From: Winogradskyella eckloniae | GTDB taxonomy: Bacteria; Bacteroidota; Bacteroidia; Flavobacteriales; Flavobacteriaceae | Assembly (NCBI RefSeq): GCF_013249045.1 | Contig: NZ_JABRWP010000009.1 | Location: forward strand, 1 to 64,000 | Length of the DNA: 64,000 bases | Direction of reading: 5' to 3' | Shown here: in pieces, positions 47,813 through 55,957 of the stretch | Position numbering within the stretch: the stretch's first letter is position 1 | How the letters are laid out: the number at the start of each line of letters is the position of its first letter | Translations under genes and position numbers: made by a program | Notes under the pieces: generated by a model | Told to the model about the DNA's origin: nothing | Databases searched by the model: none | Seen by the model: only the letters and a program-made list of their open reading frames with translations

Positions 47813-48775
47813 ATGAGATCTAGGAATAATATAAGCATTTTAGACTACTTTAAAAAAAGAAACTATAAGCGATTTAGTTTGTTTTTTATTGCAGCGTTTA
47901 TATTATTAATTTTTTCAAAACTATCGAGTGATTATAAGCAAACGATAAAACTAAAAGTAAAATTAGTTAATTTAGAGGATGAGGTTATTATTGAAAATGA
48001 TACATCCAATTACATCGAAGCTTACGTAGAAGCAAAAGGATTTTCGTTACTGCCTTTGGTTTTTAATGATTCAAAAGAGTTAATTGTAAATTCTAATAGT
48101 AATATATCAACAAAAGGACGATCTTATATTTTTGATGTTCAAAAACATAAGTTTTTAATTGAAGGACAACTGGGAAGTTCGTTTAAATTGTTGTCAGTTT
48201 TGCCAGATACAGTTTATATTTCTTATTCTAAAAGTGCTTCAAAACTTGTACCTGTTACATTAATAGAGCATATAAATTACGCAGTTGGTTATGATTTAAA
48301 AGATGATTTTGAATTGAGTATTGATAGTGTAAAAGTAGTAGGCTCATCAGTTCTTTTAGATTCCATTACAAAAATAAGCACAACAGATGTCATATTAAAT
48401 AAGGTAAAGAATGATATCAATAAAACTGTAAAGCTCGATGTTTCGAAGTTTGAAAACATAGAGGTCTATCCTGAAACTGTGCATATTAAAGGTAAAGTGT
48501 CGCGGTTTACAGAAGGCATTATGGTCATACCAGTTGAAATTATAAATCAACCCAACGACGTAACGATAAATTACTTTCCAAAAACGGTAAGTGTTTCATT
48601 TTATGTAGATCTAGAAAATTATAATTCCGTAAAGACCGAATATTTTAGTGTAGTATGCAACTTTGCAGACCTAGTACATAATCAAGATTTTTTAATGCCA
48701 AAGGTGGTAAAAAAACCTTCAAGTGTTAAGCATGTAAATATTAAGCAAAAACGGATTGATTTTATTAAGTTATAA
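47813..48775 (+). CDS. YbbR-like domain protein
   Basis: A 320-residue protein with one N-terminal membrane helix (about 22-40) and an extracytoplasmic part made of repeated YbbR-like beta segments (LVNLEDEVIIENDTSNYIEAYVEAKG; PDTVYISYSKSASKLVPVTL; YPETVHIKGKVSRF). In Firmicutes YbbR (CdaR) sits beside the diadenylate cyclase CdaA and regulates it; no cyclase gene is present here. Bacteroidota copies next to coaE are usual from memory. It starts 1 base after the glycosyltransferase stop and ends 3 before coaE. Confidence 0.83.
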   Translation: MRSRNNISILDYFKKRNYKRFSLFFIAAFILLIFSKLSSDYKQTIKLKVKLVNLEDEVIIENDTSNYIEAYVEAKGFSLLPLVFNDSKELIVNSNSNISTKGRSYIFDVQKHKFLIEGQLGSSFKLLSVLPDTVYISYSKSASKLVPVTLIEHINYAVGYDLKDDFELSIDSVKVVGSSVLLDSITKISTTDVILNKVKNDINKTVKLDVSKFENIEVYPETVHIKGKVSRFTEGIMVIPVEIINQPNDVTINYFPKTVSVSFYVDLENYNSVKTEYFSVVCNFADLVHNQDFLMPKVVKKPSSVKHVNIKQKRIDFIKL

Positions 48776-48778
48776 ATT

Positions 48779-49372
48779 ATGATAGTAGTTGGTTTAACAG
48801 GTGGCATTGGTAGTGGTAAAACTACGGTTCTTAATTATTTTAAATCTTTAGGAGTGCCTGTATATATTGCAGACGATGAGGCAAAAGCACTAATGCATAG
48901 ATCTAAGGTTATTAGAAGAAAACTAATACACTTATTTGGTGAAGAGGCCTATAAAGATAATGCGTTAAATAAGGCTTTTTTAGCGTCAAAGATTTTTAAC
49001 GATAAAGGGTTATTAGAAAAAATGAATGCAATAATACACCCAAAAGTTGCTTCACATTTTAAGCGTTGGCTTAAAAAACAAGATGCCTTATATGTGATAA
49101 AGGAAGCTGCTATTATTTTTGAAAACAATCTAGAACATCAATACCATTACATTATTACAGTGATCGCAGATGAGGATATAAGAATACAGCGTGTTATTAA
49201 ACGAGATCAGTCTTCAGAGAAAAAAATAAAAGCCATTATTAACAATCAATTATCTGATGCAGAAAAGATTAGAAAATCTGATTTTGTCATTGTTAATAAT
49301 GATTTGTTAGTAGCTAAGGACCAAGCGCGTAAGGTTCATGAGGATATTCTAAAAAGAATAAAGCGCAAATAA
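48779..49372 (+). CDS. coaE: Dephospho-CoA kinase
   Basis: Phosphorylates the 3'-OH of dephospho-CoA, the last step of CoA synthesis. The 197-residue P-loop kinase has GLTGGIGSGKTTVLNYF (about 5-21), the substrate-site ADDEAKALM and the lid RVIKRDQSSEKKI (about 140-152). Length is normal. It is the third gene of the glycosyltransferase-YbbR-coaE operon. Confidence 0.96.
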   Translation: MIVVGLTGGIGSGKTTVLNYFKSLGVPVYIADDEAKALMHRSKVIRRKLIHLFGEEAYKDNALNKAFLASKIFNDKGLLEKMNAIIHPKVASHFKRWLKKQDALYVIKEAAIIFENNLEHQYHYIITVIADEDIRIQRVIKRDQSSEKKIKAIINNQLSDAEKIRKSDFVIVNNDLLVAKDQARKVHEDILKRIKRK

Positions 49373-49407
49373 AATTCTTTCTTTTGTTAACGTTAGGTTA
49401 AACATAA

Positions 49408-49437
49408 TTTGTGCTAAATGTTAAAATGTTAAATTTG
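49408..49437 (+). promoter_or_regulatory. Promoter of the two-component system
   Basis: TTTG (49408-49411), 18 bases, TAAATTTG (49430-49437): the best match to TTTG-N19-TAnnTTTG in the window. The kinase ATG at 49442 is only 4 bases beyond the box, so transcription must start at or next to it, which predicts a leaderless mRNA. Confidence 0.75.
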
Positions 49438-49441
49438 GCTG

Positions 49442-51013
49442 ATGAGCAAAAAGCTATTTGTATTATTGATAGTCCTTATGAGTTTGTCACTCATCGGTAT
49501 AATTTTTGTACAGTATTTTTTTATTAATAAGAGCATAGAGAATGAGGATAAAAACTTTACATTGAGTGTAAAGCGCTCTTTAAGCCTTGTCTCTAAATCA
49601 ATTGAAGATATGGAGTTTAGAGATGCATACTCTAAATTACAACCAGCTCTTAATAAAGATAACAAAGTAGATTCTGTAAAGATTAGACAGCTTTTTGTTA
49701 AAACAGAAGATGAAATTAATGATCTCACAATTGTAAATCGCAGTACAGTTTTTGAGGAATATTATAAAGTTCCACCTTCTTTGTTCTTTGAAATTGATGC
49801 AGATAGTTTAAATATTAGTAAACTGACTAACGAAAAGGTCACGGAAGTTTATAATAATGTAAGATTAGATGGTAGCAAGTCTGTAGAGCCAATACAACGT
49901 CTGGTAGAGATTACCTCAATGCCTACGATTGTAAGGCAAATGTATGAGGATGTTTTTAAACCATTGTTAAAAACAATTCCTATTTATAAACGTATTACGA
50001 CCCAACAAGTTGAATTATTTTTAGATAAAGAATTAAAGGATGAAGGCATAGATTTAGATTTTGAATTTGGGATATATGACAATGATTTAGCGACTAAAAT
50101 ACAATCGGAAAATTTTGATATGTCCAATGCCTATAAAGGTGTTCAAATTTTTTTAGATAATAATGATAAGAGTAGTTATAATTTATGGGTAGAGTTTCCG
50201 GAAAGAAAAAAATACCTGTTATCATCCATAATTTGGATGATAGTGTTATCTATAGTTTTTACTAGTATTATAATTATTGCATACGCAAGTGCTATTTATC
50301 AATTAATAAGACAACGTCAAATATCACAGATTAAGACCGATTTTATTAATAATATGACGCACGAGTTTAAAACGCCAATAGCTACCATAAACTTGGCATT
50401 AGACTCCATAAAAAACCCAAAAATTCTTAATGACCAAGACAAGGTTTTACGTTATTTAGGAATGATTAAGGAGGAAAATAAACGTATGCACGCTCAAGTA
50501 GAAAATGTTTTACGAATTTCTAAATTAGAAAAAAACGAACTTAATATTAGTAAGGAAAGACATGAGTTGCACGACTTAATAGAAGATGCTATTACACATG
50601 TAGAACTCATTATAGAAGATAGAAAAGGATACGTAAAAACGCATTTAAACGCAGAGCATACTTCAATTTTAGCGAACGAATCACATTTTACAAATGTGTT
50701 AGTTAATATATTAGATAATGCCATTAAGTATTCGGAAAATGCACCGAAAATTGATGTATATACCGAAAATGTAGGTAACAACATTATTTTAAAAGTAGCA
50801 GATCAAGGAAACGGTATGTCTAAAGCAGTAGCTAAACGTGTTTTTGAAAAATTTTATAGAGAACACACTGGCAATGTACATAATGTAAAAGGGCATGGGC
50901 TAGGTTTAGCTTATGTAAAAAGAATAGTAGACGACCATCAAGGTCATATATCAGTAGAAAGTGAAAAAGGAAAAGGCAGTACTTTTATTATAAAAATGCC
51001 GTTAATATCATAA
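49442..51013 (+). CDS. Sensor histidine kinase (RprX-like)
   Basis: A 523-residue membrane kinase: helices at about 5-26 and 258-282 enclose a periplasmic sensor of about 230 residues. No HAMP domain is evident; the second helix leads almost directly into the HisKA domain with phospho-acceptor His307 in NNMTHEFKTPIA. The ATPase has NVLVNILDNAIKYSENAP (N box), DQGNGMSKA (G1) and HGLGLAYVKRIV (G2). It pairs with the response regulator 10 bases downstream. The arrangement and Bacteroidota context recall RprX/RprY, but the signal is unknown. Confidence 0.92.
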   Translation: MSKKLFVLLIVLMSLSLIGIIFVQYFFINKSIENEDKNFTLSVKRSLSLVSKSIEDMEFRDAYSKLQPALNKDNKVDSVKIRQLFVKTEDEINDLTIVNRSTVFEEYYKVPPSLFFEIDADSLNISKLTNEKVTEVYNNVRLDGSKSVEPIQRLVEITSMPTIVRQMYEDVFKPLLKTIPIYKRITTQQVELFLDKELKDEGIDLDFEFGIYDNDLATKIQSENFDMSNAYKGVQIFLDNNDKSSYNLWVEFPERKKYLLSSIIWMIVLSIVFTSIIIIAYASAIYQLIRQRQISQIKTDFINNMTHEFKTPIATINLALDSIKNPKILNDQDKVLRYLGMIKEENKRMHAQVENVLRISKLEKNELNISKERHELHDLIEDAITHVELIIEDRKGYVKTHLNAEHTSILANESHFTNVLVNILDNAIKYSENAPKIDVYTENVGNNIILKVADQGNGMSKAVAKRVFEKFYREHTGNVHNVKGHGLGLAYVKRIVDDHQGHISVESEKGKGSTFIIKMPLIS

Positions 51014-51023
51014 AAACAGAATT

Positions 51024-51731
51024 ATGGAAGAGCAAAATAAAAAAATACTATTAGTTGAGGATGATCCTAACTTCGGCACCGTTTTAAAGGACTATTTAAT
51101 GATGAACGATTATGACGTTGTCCATGCAAAAAATGGTATGGAAGGTTTTGAGAAGTTCAAAAAAGATGATTATGATCTTTGTATTTTAGATGTGATGATG
51201 CCTTATAAGGATGGATTTACATTAGCTAAAGAAATACGAGAAAAAAACACAGATGTTCCTATTATTTTCTTAACGGCAAAAGCGATGAAAGAAGATGTTC
51301 TAAAAGGCTACAAAGTGGGTGCTGATGATTATCTTAACAAACCTTTTGATAGTGAAGTTCTTTTAATGAAAATAAAGGCTATAATGCAACGTAAAGCTAC
51401 TGATACAGTTGCAGATAGTAAACAATTTGAATTTAAAATTGGTCGTTTTGACCTTAATTCTAAATTACGCTTCTTAAAGTTTGATGGTGGTGATCCTACA
51501 AAATTATCTCCAAAAGAAAATGAGCTATTGCGTTTATTAGCCTTGCACGAAAATGATTTAATGCCTAGAGAATTAGCCCTTACAAAAATATGGAGAGATG
51601 ATAATTATTTTACATCGCGAAGTATGGACGTTTATATAGCAAAATTGCGTAAATATTTAAAGCTAGATCCTAATGTTGAAATTTTAAACATTCATGGTGA
51701 AGGGTTTAGATTAGTAATTAATAACCAATAA
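51024..51731 (+). CDS. OmpR-family response regulator (RprY-like)
   Basis: A 235-residue transcription regulator. Receiver domain 6-122 with acidic pocket LLVEDDPNF, phospho-acceptor Asp56 in LCILDVMMPYKDG, Thr in IIFLTAKA and Lys in NKPFDSE. The winged-helix DNA-binding domain covers 135-233 (LSPKENELLRLLALHENDLMPRELALTKIW; SRSMDVYIAKLRKYL). It is transcribed with the kinase and followed by a terminator. Targets are not visible in this window. Confidence 0.94.
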   Translation: MEEQNKKILLVEDDPNFGTVLKDYLMMNDYDVVHAKNGMEGFEKFKKDDYDLCILDVMMPYKDGFTLAKEIREKNTDVPIIFLTAKAMKEDVLKGYKVGADDYLNKPFDSEVLLMKIKAIMQRKATDTVADSKQFEFKIGRFDLNSKLRFLKFDGGDPTKLSPKENELLRLLALHENDLMPRELALTKIWRDDNYFTSRSMDVYIAKLRKYLKLDPNVEILNIHGEGFRLVINNQ

Positions 51732-51754
51732 GGTGTTATTGATACCAAATAGTG

Positions 51755-51783
51755 ATCCAGTTCTTTGAGCTGGATTTTTTTTT
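51755..51783 (+). terminator. Terminator of the two-component operon
   Basis: Arms ATCCAG (51755-51760) and CTGGAT (51770-51775) with inner TC/GA pairing, followed by T9. It begins 24 bases after the regulator stop. An in-frame ATG at 51752 falls at its edge and is therefore unlikely to start the next gene. Confidence 0.8.
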
Positions 51784-51805
51784 AAGTCTCATTTTTAGTA
51801 CCAAT

Positions 51806-52204
51806 ATGAATACGTTGTTTAAAGCCATTGCCTTGGTGTTTGTGCTTTTTATTTGTTATATAATTTATGCAGCAAATACAGGTCTTGATTCAATTTTTTT
51901 TGATGTTGTAAACGGATTACCATTTGGTGATAAGATGGGACATTTTTTCTTGTTTGGCGTCTTAACGTTACTAATAAACTTTGCACTTAAGTACAAAGAA
52001 TTTAAATTATTTATTAAGCTGCCCATTGGCACGTGTATCGTCGCTATTGTTGTTTTAATAGAAGAAATAAGTCAAGGTTTTATACCAAATAGAACATTAG
52101 ATATAACTGATCTCTTAGCAGATGTTTTGGGGATTTTGTTGTTTAGTTACCTAGGTAAAATATGGTATAATCTATCTTTTCAACGTAGGAGCACAAAAAC
52201 TTAG
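51806..52204 (+). CDS. VanZ-family membrane protein
   Basis: A 132-residue protein with four hydrophobic helices. The VanZ pattern is visible: DKMGHFFLFGVLTLLINFAL (about 42-61), then EEISQGFIPNRTLDITDLLADVLGILL (about 92-118), with the conserved His, Glu, Asp residues. The ATG at 51806 is preferred to the one at 51752, which lies in a terminator. VanZ itself lowers susceptibility to teicoplanin, but the wider family is common and no resistance is implied. Convergent with miaA, separated by 2 bases. Confidence 0.86.
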   Translation: MNTLFKAIALVFVLFICYIIYAANTGLDSIFFDVVNGLPFGDKMGHFFLFGVLTLLINFALKYKEFKLFIKLPIGTCIVAIVVLIEEISQGFIPNRTLDITDLLADVLGILLFSYLGKIWYNLSFQRRSTKT

Positions 52205-52206
52205 AA

Positions 52207-53118
52207 TTAAGATATTTTAATTGTAGTCTTTATATGCTCAATTATTTCGTTAATATCTGTTTTAAAATCAAACCAAGTAATAGATTCATCTTTTTTAAAC
52301 CAAGTTAGCTGACGTTTAGCAAAGCGTCTTGTATTCTTTTTTATTTCAGAAATCGCAAAATCAAGCGTCCAAGTGCCTTCAAAATAATTAAACAATTCTT
52401 TATAGCCAACCGTATTCAGCGCATTAAGGTGTTTGTAGGGTAGAAGAGACTTCACTTCTTCTAATAACCCGTTTTCAATCATTATATCCACACGCTGATT
52501 AATTCTATCATAAATAATAGAGCGTTCTGCATTTAGACCAATACTGATGGTTTTAAAATCTCTATTTTTTTCAGAATTCGTAAGAAACGATGAGTAAGGT
52601 TTTCCTGTGCCAATACAAATTTCTAATGCTCTTATTACACGTTGTGGGTTAGCAATAGCGATGGTTTTAAAGGCTTCTGGATCTAGCATCTGCAATTGAT
52701 TTTGCAAAGCGGAAAGGCCATTGTTTTCAAATTGAGTATTAAGTTCAGTTCTAATATTGGGATCAATCTCAGGGAAATAATCTAGCCCTTTTGTAACTGC
52801 TTTTACATATAGGCCAGATCCGCCAACCATAACCACAACCGGGTTTTTATGGTGTAAATTTTCTATTTTGGTAATGGCTTCTTGTTCAAAGTCGCCTACA
52901 TTATAGTGATCTGTAATAGATTTGTTTTGAATAAAATAGTGTGTAGCAGCTTCTAATTCTTCTTTAAAAGGTACAGCAGTTCCGATAGCCATTTCTTTAA
53001 AAAATTGACGAGAATCTGCTGAAATTATTTCTGCATTAAAATGATTTGCCAATTTAATGCTTAAGGCTGTTTTACCTATCGCTGTTGGTCCAACTATAGA
53101 TATTAAAAAATTAGTCAT
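52207..53118 (-). CDS. miaA: tRNA dimethylallyltransferase
   Basis: Adds a dimethylallyl group to A37 of tRNAs reading UNN codons. The 303-residue protein has the P-loop IVGPTAIGKTALSIKLA (about 8-24), IISADSRQFFKEMAIGTAVP (about 34-53), GGSGLYVKAV (about 97-106), NPQRVIRALEI and the C-terminal YKELFNYFEG and TRRFAKRQLTWFK. Length is normal. It overlaps the K+ channel gene by 8 bases and so is coupled to it. Confidence 0.96.
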   Translation of the reverse strand: MTNFLISIVGPTAIGKTALSIKLANHFNAEIISADSRQFFKEMAIGTAVPFKEELEAATHYFIQNKSITDHYNVGDFEQEAITKIENLHHKNPVVVMVGGSGLYVKAVTKGLDYFPEIDPNIRTELNTQFENNGLSALQNQLQMLDPEAFKTIAIANPQRVIRALEICIGTGKPYSSFLTNSEKNRDFKTISIGLNAERSIIYDRINQRVDIMIENGLLEEVKSLLPYKHLNALNTVGYKELFNYFEGTWTLDFAISEIKKNTRRFAKRQLTWFKKDESITWFDFKTDINEIIEHIKTTIKIS

Positions 53119-53986
53119 GTTTTAATTTACATCCGCATTTATGACAAAATTCTGCATCGTCTTGATGTTTTACCGTTAAGCAATTGATACAGCATTGAGA
53201 ATTTAATTGTACTTCTGGCTCTGTATGGCTTGGTGAAGCATTGTCTTTTTCATGATCTTCCTTTAAGCTACTTTTTGCATATTCTGCCGAGACAATACCA
53301 GTTGGTACAGCTATTATGCCGTAACCTAATATCATAATAATGGTGGTTATAAATTGCCCTAAAGGAGTTTGTGGAGCAATATCGCCAAAACCTACAGTGG
53401 TTAAGGTTACAATACACCAATACACACTTTTTGGAATATTGGTAAAGCCGTTAGCTTCGCCTTCAACTAAATACATAATTGTTCCAAAAACTATAGAGGA
53501 TACCATAACTGCAAACAGAAAAACAAGAATTTTTACACGACTGGCAATTATAGAATCTTTTAATTGGTTAGAGGCTCCTAAATAACGAGCTAGTTTTAAG
53601 ATTCTAAATACTCTTAGTAATCGTAAAGCTCTTAAAGTAACTAAAGCATGCGCACCTCCAAATAAAAAGGTTAAATACATAGGAATGGTAGATAGAAAAT
53701 CTATGATGCCAAAAAAACTAAAAATGTATTTAAAAGGTTTTCTTACGCTAATAACACGTAAAATATATTCTATAGAAAACAATATGGTTACGATCCATTC
53801 ACAAACATAAAGAATGTTATGATACTTATTGTCAATACTTGATACACTTTCTAGCATAACAAGAACAATACTCACTAAAATAAAAACTAAAAGTAAAACA
53901 TCAAATAATTTACCTGATGGCGTATCTGCTTCATAAATAATCTCATGCAGTTTAGATTTCCAATTATGTTTGTTACTCGTTTCCAT
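53111..53986 (-). CDS. Voltage-gated-type potassium channel with C-terminal zinc ribbon
   Basis: A 291-residue six-helix cation channel: S1 about 27-47, S4-like helix with arginines every third residue (119, 122, 125, 128, 134 in LRALRLLRVFRILKLARYL), S5 about 152-174 and the pore with the selectivity filter TLTTVGFGD (195-202). The filter GFG variant is potassium-selective in known channels. After S6 the tail ends with cysteine pairs CINC and CHKC, suggesting a small zinc ribbon in the cytoplasm. It overlaps miaA by 8 bases. Confidence 0.88.
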   Translation of the reverse strand: METSNKHNWKSKLHEIIYEADTPSGKLFDVLLLVFILVSIVLVMLESVSSIDNKYHNILYVCEWIVTILFSIEYILRVISVRKPFKYIFSFFGIIDFLSTIPMYLTFLFGGAHALVTLRALRLLRVFRILKLARYLGASNQLKDSIIASRVKILVFLFAVMVSSIVFGTIMYLVEGEANGFTNIPKSVYWCIVTLTTVGFGDIAPQTPLGQFITTIIMILGYGIIAVPTGIVSAEYAKSSLKEDHEKDNASPSHTEPEVQLNSQCCINCLTVKHQDDAEFCHKCGCKLKHD

Positions 53987-54010
53987 AGCTTAAAAGTACA
54001 AAAAGTAAAG

Positions 54011-55957
54011 CTATTGCTTTTCTAAAACAATGACTGAATTATTTTGAAGTTCTACAACCTTGTCCATAAATACCTTTAAATATGGGTAATATTCTGGCGT
54101 ATAAATGGCTGAGTTAAAGTTAACTTTAAAATATAAAATGAGTGTATCTTCAGTGAGTTCTGAATTAAAAATGAGACTTCCGGCTTTATTAGGTAAGGAA
54201 TAGTTTACAGCCTTTGGAGCTTCTAATATTTTGATGTTTTCATCTAGATTTATCTTCATCGAATACATGTAAATGTCTTTGTATCCAAAATCAATAGGGT
54301 AAGAACGCTCTTGAAGCTTAAATGGGTTTTCGTCAAAAAACGTAAGTAAAAAAGGATTTAAATAAATTTTGTTACCAATAAATTCTGGTTCTACAGTGAT
54401 TTCTAAGTTTTCTTTAATTTCGGATTTAGAATTGTCAAAATCAACAACCTTATGGTTTTCTATATTGATATGATCGTAATCATTGATTTTCTGTTCATAA
54501 TAGGCTGTAGAGTTTTCTACATATTGTTGTTTAGAATAGTGCGAATGATATCCTGTAGATTTACTTGTAATCTTTCCTATAAATTCATCGTCTGTAAACG
54601 AAGATAATTCTACAATATGCGATCTTGTTGAGTAGTCCTTTACGGCAATATCTTGCCATTTACTACCATTTTCAAAATCAATAAGCCTTCCATATTGGTT
54701 AAGTGCTCTAAATGGTAATTCGCCAAAGATGTGGTATTTATTAGTGGCATCTAAAAAGTAGTTTTTATCGCCAATACTAACTTTTAGAATCACATAGTTA
54801 AAATCAGTAAGCACAGGAAACAACTTGGTTGCGAATGCATTGCCTCTAGTAGATAACAGTACAGCGTTGGTTTTAATATTTTCACTAGTTAATAGGTTTT
54901 CTAATAATAGATTTATTTCAAAAACGCTTCCTACTTTTTCTTTAATTAAGTTTTTTACTGACACATCGTAACGTTCTGATTTTCCATTCCAAGTATAAGT
55001 GTCTAAAACAAATTGGTATATGGCTTTGGCCTTTTTTAGAGGATCAGAAATAGACGTAATAGTCGCAGGCAATACATTTTTTACCAAACTACTTTTACTT
55101 AATTGCTTTCCAAAATCCGAATCGACCTTAAGTTCATGGTCAGCATCCTTCCATGTTTTTGTGATTTTGTCTATTCTACCATCAAAACCATGAAATACGC
55201 TCAGTTCATATTCTATCCTAGAAATATAGTTTAAGGACGTTGTAGTGTAATCTTCTTCTATATAAGCAGGTATATTAGTCATAACATATCTGCTGTCGGT
55301 ACAATCGGAGTGTCCGCCATTTCCAACGGTTAAACATTCGCGTCTTATTTTGGCTTCATTTACATCTAATGGAATATTGCCAACAAGTTTAACATGATAA
55401 TCATAATTTCCAGGTATACTTGTATTATACTCACTATATAAGACAGGGTCATTTCCTTGAAAATACCATGGCTGAAATTTGGCCATAAACCTTGAATGGG
55501 TTTCATAGCTGACTGTTATAATACTGCCAACTTGTACATTTGGAAGCACAAATTTTACAAGCGTATAATTTTCATTTTCTTCTCTAAATATGGCCTTTTC
55601 TTCTAAATACGACTTAACGATTTTTCCATTTTCTAAATTATAGGTAATGCCTTTTATATCTTCAATTTTTTCTTTCGTGTTTTTATTTTTATAGAGTTTT
55701 ATTTCATACTCACCACGATCGATGCCTTCTGGACGTAAAACTTTTATTTTTTGTTTTATTTGCACATTTAGCCAAAACGTTTTATCATTTACAAAACTAT
55801 TTCCGTAATCATAAATCACTAATGCATTGGCTGTAGAATCTTTGGCGTAACTGGTGTTTTCTAATTCATTTTTGGTCACTGACATATCAGTGTTGTAGGT
55901 TTGAGAGAAACTAAAAAGTGTAGTAAAAAATACTACAATAAATAATCTGTGTTTCAT
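54011..55957 (-). CDS. DUF3857 protein with inactive transglutaminase-like domain
   Basis: A 648-residue exported protein: signal 1-18, DUF3857 domain about 50-240 (LEEKAIFREENENYTLVKFVLPNVQVGSIITVSYE; YSEYNTSIPG), then a transglutaminase-like fold about 270-400 and a beta-rich C-terminus. Where active transglutaminases have GDCKDKA, this reads GSVFEINLLLENLL (about 340-353), so the catalytic cysteine is absent and enzyme activity is unlikely. Homologues in Bacteroidota show the same change from memory. Role unknown. Starts 4 bases inside the stop of the nuclease gene. Confidence 0.86.
   Translation of the reverse strand: MKHRLFIVVFFTTLFSFSQTYNTDMSVTKNELENTSYAKDSTANALVIYDYGNSFVNDKTFWLNVQIKQKIKVLRPEGIDRGEYEIKLYKNKNTKEKIEDIKGITYNLENGKIVKSYLEEKAIFREENENYTLVKFVLPNVQVGSIITVSYETHSRFMAKFQPWYFQGNDPVLYSEYNTSIPGNYDYHVKLVGNIPLDVNEAKIRRECLTVGNGGHSDCTDSRYVMTNIPAYIEEDYTTTSLNYISRIEYELSVFHGFDGRIDKITKTWKDADHELKVDSDFGKQLSKSSLVKNVLPATITSISDPLKKAKAIYQFVLDTYTWNGKSERYDVSVKNLIKEKVGSVFEINLLLENLLTSENIKTNAVLLSTRGNAFATKLFPVLTDFNYVILKVSIGDKNYFLDATNKYHIFGELPFRALNQYGRLIDFENGSKWQDIAVKDYSTRSHIVELSSFTDDEFIGKITSKSTGYHSHYSKQQYVENSTAYYEQKINDYDHINIENHKVVDFDNSKSEIKENLEITVEPEFIGNKIYLNPFLLTFFDENPFKLQERSYPIDFGYKDIYMYSMKINLDENIKILEAPKAVNYSLPNKAGSLIFNSELTEDTLILYFKVNFNSAIYTPEYYPYLKVFMDKVVELQNNSVIVLEKQ

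Noticed and set aside
47813..48775. Cyclic-di-AMP module (YbbR/CdaR with cyclase)
   Set aside because: No diadenylate cyclase gene lies nearby, so regulation of c-di-AMP by this protein cannot be claimed.
51752..51805. N-terminal extension of the VanZ protein
   Set aside because: The in-frame ATG at 51752 and the following codons overlap the terminator of the two-component operon; the ATG at 51806 gives a normal VanZ N-terminus.
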